A stretch of 16,343 bases of DNA. Source: Clostridiales bacterium. Lineage in GTDB: Bacteria; Bacillota; Clostridia; Oscillospirales; Oscillospiraceae. Numbering within the stretch: position 1 is the stretch's first letter; each line of letters begins with the position of its first letter. The notes under the pieces are model-generated. The model worked only from the letters and a program-made list of their open reading frames with translations. It was not told where the DNA came from and did not search any database. Shown piece by piece: positions 8,127 through 14,461 of the stretch. Both the position numbers and the translations under genes were made by a program. The stretch is from the NCBI GenBank assembly GCA_019420945.1, contig JAHZGF010000032.1:1-16343 (forward strand). Reading direction: 5' to 3'.

Positions 8127-8367
8127 GCATTACCGCCGCACCGATCAGGAACAGGACGTCCGGGAAGATCAGAAGCGCATGGAGCAGGCCCTTGCCACTC
8201 TCGATGTGGTCATGTCCCGGCTCTATGAGGACTACGTCCTCGGTGAAATCAGCAAAGAAAAGTACAAGAAGATGACTGCTGATTATGAAGCGGAGCAGGA
8301 ACGGTTAAAGCTCGAAATTGAAGCAACGCTCGCAGAATCTACCCTTGAACGCAGAAAAACGGCGTGA
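8116..8367 (+). pseudogene. Internal fragment of a large serine recombinase
   Basis: The plus-strand frame ending at TGA 8365-8367 contains RTDQEQDVREDQKRMEQAL, then MSRLYEDYVLGEISKEKY and KMTADYEAEQERLKLEI. The RLYED-x-LG-IS-E-(Y/F)-x-x(M/L)-(T/S)A-Y-AEQ pattern is typical of the coiled-coil region of large serine recombinases (TnpX/Tn4451-like) used by clostridial mobile elements. The catalytic resolvase domain is missing upstream, where the sequence turns into the lipoprotein stump, and the usual C-terminal tail is also absent. About 80 of more than 500 expected residues remain, so it cannot be active. A small hairpin (GTGACC-TTTAC-GGTCAC, 8364-8380) follows. Confidence 0.75.
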
Positions 8368-8608
8368 CCTTTACGGTCACACCGTTCTCTGCCCCAATCG
8401 CAGGACAAAATAGCTACTTGTCACTATTAAGCCATGGTATTGCGGGCTTTTTTCAAGCTATGAATTTATTCCCACTCGCCAAGTGGAAACGCACTCTAAA
8501 CTTTTTTGTATAGACCGTTTGATTCCATTTGGCTTAATTTGATGCCTATTATCCCAATCCTATGGGGTATCCGACTTTCTGCTATCAAAAAGCTATCAGG
8601 GGATGCTA
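8368..8608. other. AT-rich intergenic stretch at the left end of the element
   Basis: There is no convincing gene in these 241 bp. A weak hairpin AAGCC/GGCTT followed by T (8429-8453) sits inside an outer repeat ATAGCT/AGCTAT (8410-8415, 8456-8461); it might end transcription from either side. CCACT/AGTGG forms another small hairpin at about 8475-8490. Base composition changes sharply from the GC-rich chromosome to AT-rich DNA here. An open frame with a possible 27-codon ORF (8542-8625) overlaps the end of the nuclease gene but has no ribosome binding site. Confidence 0.5.
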
Positions 8609-8611
8609 TCA
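8581..8611. repeat. Three direct copies of GCTATCA
   Basis: GCTATCA occurs at 8581-8587, 8592-8598 and 8605-8611, spaced 11 and 13 bp apart. The last copy overlaps the stop codon of the OLD-like nuclease gene, so on the minus strand the repeat reads TGATAGC with TGA as the stop. It could be a protein-binding site, a remnant of an element end, or slippage; the function is not known. Confidence 0.55.
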
Positions 8612-10531
8612 AAGTGCTTCATTGATATCAGTACAGAGCTTTTCAAATCTATCCAAAGCAGAAGAGATGTCTTTCTCTGTCCAGATATCAGGATTTTGAA
8701 TCAAATACATGCTTGGTCTATAATGATCGAAGCGAATCTCTGAGTTAGATGATAGAACATTTTCGACAGAATGTAAAACATCGCCGTCTTTGATGTTTTT
8801 TCCATTTATTTTTGCATCAGCAGACAGTCCATAGCATGCATTTACAAGTTTAATATACGGTTCTTTCCCAATAATATCCTCAATGTCGCTTGTTGGATAT
8901 TGGGTATAATCGCTGGCTAAAAAGACACGGTTCGCGCTCAAAAGGCCACTCTTTTTCAATCGGTCGATTTTGTTTTTGTCGCCATTGTGATAGTCTGTTA
9001 GTGTTACAATTTTGAGGGCATTTCCTCCAAATAGAGATACAAAGCTTTGTATCTTATCTATGCCGCCAGATGGACATAGTGTCCAATCGCTACTCAAGCC
9101 TGTTCTACCAAGTTCCTTAAGCTTATTCGAAAAATATGTTAAGTACAAGATATCTGACGGTCCCTCGACGAGCAAAGTGTTATTACCTATAAAGAGGGTT
9201 TGCGTAATATCATAGCCAAATGCTGCTTGGAGTGGGAAGGTAGTATCGCGGTCTTTACTCAATACTTTAGAGCCAACTTTCGTTCCTAGTACCGTATCAT
9301 CTTCACCTGTCATATCTTCAACTGTTCTGGCAGATAGAATGTCAGAAAAGTCAAGCATAAATGGAGAATGAGTGGTATATAGCAACTGGAATTTGGGCGT
9401 AATTTTTTCCTTAAAGAAGCGAATCAAATCTCCTTGGGCTTTGGCATGGAGGGTTAGTCCAGGTTCATCAAGGAGAATTATTAAATTATCTTCTTTTTTC
9501 TGTAAGTAATTAAACCAAATTAAAAACGAGAAGAACCATACAAATCCAGCGCTCCGGTCGTCAAATGACACGGATGAATCATGGCGTGTGTTTTCAATAC
9601 GTGTCGAAAAAATATAACCATCGTTGTAAGGTGCTTCATCTCCCGGCTTTGCCATGTCATATCTAAACTCGACCCGCAAGTGTTTATTTTGACTCCAATA
9701 GGAAAAGATTTCTCGTGTGATTTTGCTTGAGATGCCACGAGTCTTATTTATCAAAGCTTCTAGGCGATTGGAATCCTTTATTTCTTCAACAGAGGAATTG
9801 GCTAGCGACAGGAGTGCCTCAAATACTTTTTCATTTTTTGTCAACTGCCCGGAATTACTTCTGGAGATAAAGCGGTTAATCGCAATTTTACCAGGAAGCT
9901 TTTGATACTCTGCAAAATACGAAAACTTTGGCAAATATTTTAGGAGATATTTTTCTGAGAAAGTATCAAGTTTATCGTTTGGGAATGCTTCATCGAACCA
10001 ATCCTTAAAGGATTGCTCTGCGTCAGATAGGACGGAGAGTTGATTGAGTTGCGTACGAATGTCCGAGATGGAATCGAATTTGGTGATTTGTGCTCTATCG
10101 GGATCGCCAAATGCAAAGTCTGCCGTTTTCTTTGTAAAGAGTTTTTCGAAGTTTGGCTCGAAAGACCATGAGCGATGATTATCATAGCCATTTGTGATCG
10201 TCACGATGGTTGACTTTGTAATAAATCCACTTCCAAAAAGAGCATCTATCTCAGTAATTTCATTTTCGGTAAACTTCCAGTGAGATATAAGCACTGTGTT
10301 ACCATCCGGAATTTCTCCAGCTTCAAAATCGGTTTGATACATTTTAGGATACTCATAAAGTGCGTCGTAAATATCCTCTTTATCAACAGGATTGAGTTTA
10401 TATAACGCTTGGAGAATAGCGCTTTTTCCAGATTCATTTTTGCCAACCAAACATGTCATTTGGTCGACTGTAAAAGTTTCAGAGTCCAGTATGCACTTGT
10501 AGTTTTTAATTCTGACATCGACTAGTAGCAT
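8609..10531 (-). CDS. OLD-like AAA ATPase with C-terminal TOPRIM nuclease domain
   Basis: A 640-residue protein with ATG 10531 behind AAAGGATG. The N-terminal ABC/SMC-type ATPase domain has Walker A GKNESGKS (30-37), a signature-like DDRSAGFVWFF (324-334), Walker B LIILLDEPG (350-358) and switch histidine in TTHSP (386-390). The C-terminal TOPRIM domain starts at LLVEGPSD (453-460, catalytic-type E456), followed by the acidic motif LTDYHNGD (511-518) and SDIEDII (548-554). This is the layout of OLD-family nucleases, including the Gabija and PARIS ATPases. No UvrD-like helicase or AriB-like partner is adjacent. It lies 31 bp after vsr in a restriction-modification operon and is much more AT-rich than its neighbours, suggesting separate acquisition. 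A role in phage or plasmid defence is inferred. The second TOPRIM acid appears to be replaced by histidine (DYH). Confidence 0.85.
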   Translation of the reverse strand: MLLVDVRIKNYKCILDSETFTVDQMTCLVGKNESGKSAILQALYKLNPVDKEDIYDALYEYPKMYQTDFEAGEIPDGNTVLISHWKFTENEITEIDALFGSGFITKSTIVTITNGYDNHRSWSFEPNFEKLFTKKTADFAFGDPDRAQITKFDSISDIRTQLNQLSVLSDAEQSFKDWFDEAFPNDKLDTFSEKYLLKYLPKFSYFAEYQKLPGKIAINRFISRSNSGQLTKNEKVFEALLSLANSSVEEIKDSNRLEALINKTRGISSKITREIFSYWSQNKHLRVEFRYDMAKPGDEAPYNDGYIFSTRIENTRHDSSVSFDDRSAGFVWFFSFLIWFNYLQKKEDNLIILLDEPGLTLHAKAQGDLIRFFKEKITPKFQLLYTTHSPFMLDFSDILSARTVEDMTGEDDTVLGTKVGSKVLSKDRDTTFPLQAAFGYDITQTLFIGNNTLLVEGPSDILYLTYFSNKLKELGRTGLSSDWTLCPSGGIDKIQSFVSLFGGNALKIVTLTDYHNGDKNKIDRLKKSGLLSANRVFLASDYTQYPTSDIEDIIGKEPYIKLVNACYGLSADAKINGKNIKDGDVLHSVENVLSSNSEIRFDHYRPSMYLIQNPDIWTEKDISSALDRFEKLCTDINEAL

Positions 10532-10562
10532 TTATACACATCCTTTCATTCCGTTGTTTGCA

Positions 10563-10979
10563 TTATTGGCTTAAGCAATGCTCAAGTCTGAGCATAGTAC
10601 TTTCAAAATGGCTTCTAATTTCACATTCCCACAGCACAATGACTTTCCAGCCGTCAGTCTCAAGTGCCTGAATATGCTCCTGATCTCGTTGCTTTGTTCG
10701 CTCTATCTTGGGTCCCCAATATGCTTTATTGGATTGACTGGCATGAGCATAATGACTGCCGCAATCATGCCCATGCCAATAGCATCCATGAATGAAGATA
10801 GCAATTTTCTTTCTGGTGAATACAATATCCGGTTTTCCGGGCAGCGCCTTGTAATTCACACGGTAGCGGTATCCCATAGAAAACAGCTTGCGGCGCACCA
10901 AAAGTTCAATACTGGTATCTTTGCTTTTGATGTGCGACATGATCTCACTACGGCGGACAGAGGAAACAGAATCAGCCAT
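10563..10979 (-). CDS. vsr: Very short patch repair (Vsr) mismatch endonuclease
   Basis: A complete 138-residue Vsr, normal length. It starts at ATG 10979, overlapping the upstream endonuclease stop as TAATG. The family pattern is clear: MSHIKSKDTSIE (14-25), GYRYR, LPGKPDIVF (47-54), IFIHGCYWHGHDC (61-73), YWGPKI and WKVIVLWECE. By alignment to the E. coli enzyme, the catalytic D51, H64 and H69, the intercalating aromatic/W68 pair and zinc ligands C66, H71 and C73 are all in place. Vsr nicks next to T:G mismatches made when 5-methylcytosine deaminates, so it protects the genome from mutations caused by the C5 methyltransferase in the same operon. That pairing also supports a 5-methylcytosine product for the methyltransferase. 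Confidence 0.95.
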   Translation of the reverse strand: MADSVSSVRRSEIMSHIKSKDTSIELLVRRKLFSMGYRYRVNYKALPGKPDIVFTRKKIAIFIHGCYWHGHDCGSHYAHASQSNKAYWGPKIERTKQRDQEHIQALETDGWKVIVLWECEIRSHFESTMLRLEHCLSQ

Positions 10980-11854
10980 TACACAGACAAATCCAGTGGG
11001 AGATCGGAAATATCCTTCAGCCGCTTGCCCTGCACCAAGGTTTCCAACGTTTCTACCGCATCCTCAGAACCCGCCTCTTTAACCGCACGAATCAACTCAT
11101 AGAGTGCAAAGTGATATACGCAGTCAATATCGCCAGTACCAAGTGCGAGAGATGCCAGACGATTCGGCATGGGCTCTGCCGTCACGACAACGATGTGCGG
11201 CAAATGTCCTTTCCGATTGCGGATCAGATTCAAGGCCTCTGTCCGGCTATTCTGTGCACGGTCGCTACGCATCGTGTACTTTGCAGAGACACTGGCATGA
11301 AGAATGGGTTTTCCGCCGTTAGACTTCCGAATATCAGCCATTTTGCAGATTTCGTCATCAACAATGGTCTGAGCGGCATTGATCTCGCTGTCCTCATAGA
11401 GATCGCGGTAAACAACAACGTCAGGTGCAACGAGGTAATCATTCCCGAGTGCAGCAGCCAACTGTGCGTTCTGTGTCGTAAGCGCATTTAAGTAAGCAAG
11501 ATGCTCGTACTGCGCAAAATCGCTTGTTTTCAGTTTGTTGTTATTGCCGAGCTGAAGAATTGTCCAGTTTCCGGGACGGAGGTTCTGCAAATAGGGAAAG
11601 GTTTCACGCAGGAACTCCATTGTCAGCGTTTCAAATTGCTTTCCGAGAGTCTGCCCGGAAATTTTGTCAACCGTGGAGACAGCATGATGCTGTTCCTCCA
11701 CAAGAATGTCAACGATCCTCCGCGCAATCGCCTTTGAGCCGCGGCTGCTGGTGTCTGCATTGGATGCGACGCCTGCCGTGGTCAACGTCAGCGTGTTGGT
11801 TTCAAATAACCGCTTGTGAAAGTGAAATCTCGCGTTCGCTATCAATGCATCCAT
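10979..11854 (-). CDS. Type II restriction endonuclease, NgoBV/NlaIV-like
   Basis: A 291-residue protein with ATG 11854 behind AAAGGAG. Its start lies inside the methyltransferase gene (53-bp overlap) and its stop overlaps the vsr start. A likely PD-(D/E)XK core is visible: PDVVVYRD (144-151) and SVSAKYTMRSDRAQNSRTEA (188-207), with D145 and K192 as candidate catalytic residues. The following NRKGHLPHIVVVTAEPMPNR and LGTGDIDCVYHFALYEL segments are what I recall for the NgoBV-type family, whose characterised members cut GGNNCC. Position between a C5 methyltransferase and vsr agrees with a restriction enzyme. The exact family and recognition site are recalled and inferred; activity is not shown. 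Confidence 0.75.
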   Translation of the reverse strand: MDALIANARFHFHKRLFETNTLTLTTAGVASNADTSSRGSKAIARRIVDILVEEQHHAVSTVDKISGQTLGKQFETLTMEFLRETFPYLQNLRPGNWTILQLGNNNKLKTSDFAQYEHLAYLNALTTQNAQLAAALGNDYLVAPDVVVYRDLYEDSEINAAQTIVDDEICKMADIRKSNGGKPILHASVSAKYTMRSDRAQNSRTEALNLIRNRKGHLPHIVVVTAEPMPNRLASLALGTGDIDCVYHFALYELIRAVKEAGSEDAVETLETLVQGKRLKDISDLPLDLSV

Positions 11855-12824
11855 GTTCCAGACACTCCTTTATTTTTTCTCCGACTGCCCGGGCAACGGG
11901 GGGCGGAAATGCGTTTCCAATCATCCTACAAGCTACTGTTTTCCGGCTTCCAAATGTCCATGTATCGGGGAAACCTTGAATCCGTGCCATCATCCGGCTT
12001 GTCAAGCGGGGCATACCCTCAAATCCGGGGGCGGGTGCTTCGTTTGCAATTCCTCGACCATCTACGCCCAACTCCGCCCATGCATTACGGGCGCGTGTGG
12101 GACCAAGGTCAGGACCACCGTGCTTCTTGGAGCCGCCTACAAGGGTCGGAGCGATCCGGTTTGCATTAGATGCCCACTGCTTCGCACCTTCCCATCCGTT
12201 CTGTGCCATCAAATCACGGAGCGTATCACCAACAGTGGGGGCGCTGTCTGGTTGTTCATCAGGATAGGCAAATGCTCCAATCTGATCCTTCCGAATGCCG
12301 ATGATAACCACTCTGGGACGTAGCTGCGGAACACCATAATCAGATGCGTTCAAGAGTTTGATATGGGTTACATAGCCGAGCTTTTGAATCGACGTAAAAA
12401 TGTGGTCGCGGTATTCATCAAAGCCCGGATCAAGAAAGCCACGGACATTTTCAAGCATGACAGCACGCGGTTGAATTTCTTTGATAAGCCGAATGGCCTC
12501 CGGGAAAAGGTCCCTTTCGTCTTCCTGACCGAGCTGCTTTCCTGCAACGGAGAAAGGCGGGCAAGGAACGCCGCCAGCCAGCAGATCGACGCCGTGGTAT
12601 GGGCGTCCGTCAAAATCGTGAACATCTGCGCAAATGACGTTCCACTCCGGGCGATTCTGCTTTAATACCTTGCAATAATCTTCTTCATACTCGACAAGCG
12701 CAACATGGACAAAACCCGCCATTGCAAGCCCCAAAGCCTGTCCACCAGCGCCAGCGCATATTTCAACACAAGTCAACGGTTGCTGCATTTTCTTTTCACT
12801 CCTGCGTAGTTCGATTGAAATCAT
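11802..12824 (-). CDS. DNA (cytosine-5-)-methyltransferase of the restriction system
   Basis: A 340-residue C5 methyltransferase with all main motifs: I EICAGAGGQALG (21-32, S-adenosylmethionine binding), IV GGVPCPPFS (84-92, catalytic C88), VI ENV (125-127), VIII QLRPRVVIIG (167-176), a target-recognition region at about 220-268 including APTLVGGSKKHGGPDLGPTR, IX RLTSRMMARIQGFP and X GNAFPPPVA (303-311). The recognition region resembles that of enzymes acting on GGNNCC or GGYRCC as I recall them; the site is not proven. ATG 12824 overlaps the regulator stop (ATGA) with GGAG 13 bp upstream. A second ATG at 12788 (MQQPLT) has AGGAG 10 bp upstream and is closer to the usual family N-terminus, so either may be used. 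It protects host DNA from the restriction enzyme. Confidence 0.93.
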   Translation of the reverse strand: MISIELRRSEKKMQQPLTCVEICAGAGGQALGLAMAGFVHVALVEYEEDYCKVLKQNRPEWNVICADVHDFDGRPYHGVDLLAGGVPCPPFSVAGKQLGQEDERDLFPEAIRLIKEIQPRAVMLENVRGFLDPGFDEYRDHIFTSIQKLGYVTHIKLLNASDYGVPQLRPRVVIIGIRKDQIGAFAYPDEQPDSAPTVGDTLRDLMAQNGWEGAKQWASNANRIAPTLVGGSKKHGGPDLGPTRARNAWAELGVDGRGIANEAPAPGFEGMPRLTSRMMARIQGFPDTWTFGSRKTVACRMIGNAFPPPVARAVGEKIKECLEHGCIDSEREISLSQAVI

Positions 12825-13042
12825 GACTGTTCTGTATCTCCTTCATCAATGAACTCCATGATGTCTCCTACATCACATTTGAGCGTCAAGCAAATCTTAT
12901 GCAGGCTTTCCATAGAGACAAATTCGTTTTTTCCCATTTTGGCAAGCACATTGAAGCTGATACCGGAGGCATCTTTCAAATCTGTCCGGTTCATTTTCTT
13001 GTCGATCAACAGCTTCCAGAGCTTATCGTAGGAAATAGGCAT
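12821..13042 (-). CDS. Small XRE-family (Cro/CI-like) transcriptional regulator
   Basis: A 73-residue protein. I chose ATG 13042 (MPISYDKLWKLLID) because GGAG lies 8 bp upstream. A longer frame to 13087 would start inside the promoter. The protein is a helix-turn-helix: KLWKLLIDKKMNRTDLKDASGISFNVLAKMGKNEFVSMESL..., with the TDLKDASGISFNVLAKM part as the two-helix DNA-binding motif, and ends in LKCDVGDIMEF, typical of this small XRE group. It is the first gene of the restriction operon and overlaps the methyltransferase start by ATGA. It could act as a controller protein timing methyltransferase and nuclease expression, probably by repressing its own promoter; this is inferred from position. 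Confidence 0.85.
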   Translation of the reverse strand: MPISYDKLWKLLIDKKMNRTDLKDASGISFNVLAKMGKNEFVSMESLHKICLTLKCDVGDIMEFIDEGDTEQS

Positions 13043-13075
13043 CGCAATTCTCCGTTCCAAAGTTAGACTGATTAT

Positions 13076-13104
13076 ACTATAGCACAAAACGACGATGTTC
13101 GCAA
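13076..13104 (-). promoter_or_regulatory. Promoter of the restriction/defence operon
   Basis: On the minus strand, TTGCGA (13099-13104) and TATAGT (13076-13081) are 17 bp apart. A TATAAT (13071-13076) overlaps just downstream but would give a 22-bp spacer. Transcription would begin near 13065-13070, about 25 bp before the regulator ATG at 13042. It is separated from the upstream mobilisation genes by the terminator at 13142-13184. Confidence 0.65.
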
Positions 13105-13116
13105 GATAATCTCCTC

Positions 13117-13133
13117 AGAACGTGAGATGTTCT
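13117..13133. promoter_or_regulatory. Inverted repeat upstream of the defence promoter
   Basis: AGAAC (13117-13121) and GTTCT (13129-13133) flank a 7-bp centre, 12 bp upstream of the -35 box. The position suits binding by an activator or autoregulator such as the small XRE protein encoded first in the operon. The arms are short, so chance occurrence is possible. Confidence 0.35.
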
Positions 13134-13141
13134 TTGCAAAG

Positions 13142-13184
13142 AAAAAAGCCGCCCGCAGGAGCATCCAAACTCCTGCGGACGGCT
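13142..13184 (-). terminator. Strong minus-strand terminator after the mobilisation genes
   Basis: A 15-bp stem with a single mismatch (13147-13161 and 13170-13184) encloses an 8-nt loop. On the minus strand it is followed by a T run (A run at 13142-13147 on plus). It ends the transcript carrying the small gene at 13200 and insulates the defence operon that begins about 60 bp further on. Confidence 0.9.
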
Positions 13185-13199
13185 GTGGCTGATATGAGC

Positions 13200-13490
13200 T
13201 TATACTCGTCCTCTCAACCCATTCTTCTTAGCAAGCTCACTTGCCGCGTGACGGCGCTCGTCGGAATACGGTGCGGTCAGGCGAACGGCAAATCGTCTGC
13301 GGTCAATCTCAAAGGTCAGACCGCCCTGTTCGTCATCGTCGGTCTGCCTGCACAGGTTGGGATACTCTGCCGCGTACTGTGTCAGCCGCTTTTTGAGCGC
13401 GGTATTGTGCGTCTGGATTTCGACGGTTTTGCTGGCTTCGTCAAAATAGATGCAGGTCGTTTTCTGCCGCTTGGTCAGTCCAGTTTTCAT
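13200..13490 (-). CDS. Conserved mobile-element protein of unknown function
   Basis: A 96-residue protein with ATG 13490 behind TGGAGG at 5-nt spacing. It starts MKTGLTKRQKTTCIYFDE and continues with a hydrophilic, mixed alpha/beta-looking chain containing NTALKKRLTQYAAEYP, then LTFEIDRRRFAVRLTAPYSD. There is no membrane segment, signal peptide or recognised catalytic motif. Proteins of this appearance are, as I recall, common beside relaxase genes in clostridial mobile elements, but no function is established. The start overlaps the stop of a tiny upstream ORF (ATGA), and a strong terminator follows 16 bp after its stop, so it is the last gene of the mobilisation transcript. Confidence 0.75.
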   Translation of the reverse strand: MKTGLTKRQKTTCIYFDEASKTVEIQTHNTALKKRLTQYAAEYPNLCRQTDDDEQGGLTFEIDRRRFAVRLTAPYSDERRHAASELAKKNGLRGRV

Positions 13491-13627
13491 ATTGCCTCCA
13501 TTTCTGCCTGTTCTACGAAAACGGGCGCATTTTCAAGTTTTTTTCTCGGCTCTACACCCGCAAAAACAGGCTGATTTTTGAATGGGGAGCGCCCGGACAA
13601 TACGCTGCTCGATCTGGACGCTCCCAT
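13487..13627 (-). CDS. Possible 46-residue protein coupled to the next gene
   Basis: A short ORF from ATG 13627 to TGA 13487, whose stop overlaps the next gene's start as ATGA. The peptide begins MGASRSSSVLSGRSPFKNQP and ends with a charged stretch containing EPRKKLENAPVFVEQAEMEA. The second half looks protein-like, and the exact overlap suggests translational coupling. Against it, there is no good ribosome binding site and the frame is open upstream to about 13655 without another ATG. The start codon falls in an imperfect inverted repeat (about 13580-13591 and 13617-13628). I do not recognise it; a non-coding spacer is the alternative. Confidence 0.4.
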   Translation of the reverse strand: MGASRSSSVLSGRSPFKNQPVFAGVEPRKKLENAPVFVEQAEMEAI

Positions 13628-13662
13628 TCGATAAAATCCGTTTTTCTCAGCTCAACACGGCA

Positions 13663-13803
13663 TCAGCGGGCATCGTCCCGCATTGCCGCTTTTTCTCTGC
13701 GTGGACGGAAGAAATGCCAGAGGTTATTGCGCTGAATTACGTCTTCATAGTGTTGAACTTTCCCGCGAAGCTCTGCGTTTTCGCGTTCCAGATCCGATGT
13801 GCG
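13663..13803 (-). pseudogene. Frame-shifted C-terminal remnant of the MobV relaxase
   Basis: In the frame offset from the relaxase, the minus strand reads RTSDLERENAELRGKVQHYE, then DVIQRNNLWHFFRPRREKAA and ends at TGA 13663-13665. The first part is a heptad-rich coiled coil, the usual content of MobV C-termini. Upstream of 13803 this frame only shadows the relaxase. I read it as the true end of the relaxase, joined out of frame to the N-terminal part by a deletion. It has no start signal of its own. Confidence 0.6.
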
Positions 13804-14441
13804 GAGTTGCCCTTGGTGCTCAGAATCGACTCGCCATTCTCGTCCAGCGCTGGCTTGGAGTTCCACTTCTTGCTCATGCTGACCTGCTGAATCGTCTCCT
13901 TGACCGTTCCCACCAGCGATTTATCCTTGCAGCGTTTCGACCACAGGATTTGTTTCTCCACGACGGGGATGTAGACCACATGAAGGTGGTAGTGGTACAC
14001 GTCCTGCCCCAGTGCGTCGGACATAGCGCGGTTGCGCTCATCGGCGTGCATGACCGCCGATAGGATGTACTGCTCGCCGCCCACAATTTTGATTGCAGCT
14101 TTGTAGGCATCGGCGTAAAATTGTTTTGCAAATTCATAGCCGCCGTGGTTGAAGAAGTACGCGGAGTTGACGTCGAAGATCGGCTCTCCGAATTTCTCAG
14201 CATCCGCTTTCAGACCGCGGGTGGAAATCACGCCGTCGGAGCGCATCTGCTCGAACATCTCCTTATACCCGGCGGTTGGTGTTTTGAAATGGACGTTGTA
14301 TGGCGTCCGTTCAGGAACGATGTCCTGATTGACATACGACGATTTTTCACGCTCATTATGCGCCTGTGCGTTGTCGATGTCTGTATCTTTCATTCTTGCG
14401 TTTCTTGCGCTGGTACGGTGGATACCGTCGCCTCTTGCCAT
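13737..14441 (-). CDS. mobV: MobV (Pre/Mob) relaxase, truncated by deletion and frameshift
   Basis: A 234-residue frame from ATG 14441, behind AGGAGGT at 10-nt spacing, that encodes the N-terminal catalytic domain of a MobV relaxase. It begins MARGDGIHRTSARN; the metal-binding motif is HADERNRAM (132-140) with DVYHYHLHVVYIPVV (147-161), the HxHxH-like signature. Relaxases nick oriT and lead one strand into the recipient cell. Related proteins such as pMV158 MobM have nearly 500 residues, with a coiled-coil C-terminus. Here homology stops near residue 212, the last 22 residues look like out-of-frame translation, and the coiled coil is found in another frame just beyond. The gene is therefore probably broken, though the nicking domain itself is intact. 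Its oriT lies about 75 bp upstream. Confidence 0.8.
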   Translation of the reverse strand: MARGDGIHRTSARNARMKDTDIDNAQAHNEREKSSYVNQDIVPERTPYNVHFKTPTAGYKEMFEQMRSDGVISTRGLKADAEKFGEPIFDVNSAYFFNHGGYEFAKQFYADAYKAAIKIVGGEQYILSAVMHADERNRAMSDALGQDVYHYHLHVVYIPVVEKQILWSKRCKDKSLVGTVKETIQQVSMSKKWNSKPALDENGESILSTKGNSAHRIWNAKTQSFAGKFNTMKT

Positions 14442-14461
14442 AGGCAGTTTACCTCCTGAGT

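Noticed and set aside
8542..8625. A 27-codon plus-strand ORF across the GCTATCA repeats
   Set aside because: It has no ribosome binding site, overlaps the end of the OLD-like gene, and its pattern follows from the repeat.
8609..10531. A Gabija or PARIS system
   Set aside because: The ATPase-TOPRIM protein has the GajA/AriA-type layout, but no UvrD-like helicase or AriB-like partner lies next to it.
10578..11102. A 174-codon plus-strand frame over vsr and the end of the endonuclease gene
   Set aside because: It lies opposite vsr, whose catalytic and zinc-binding residues are all in place, so it is a shadow.
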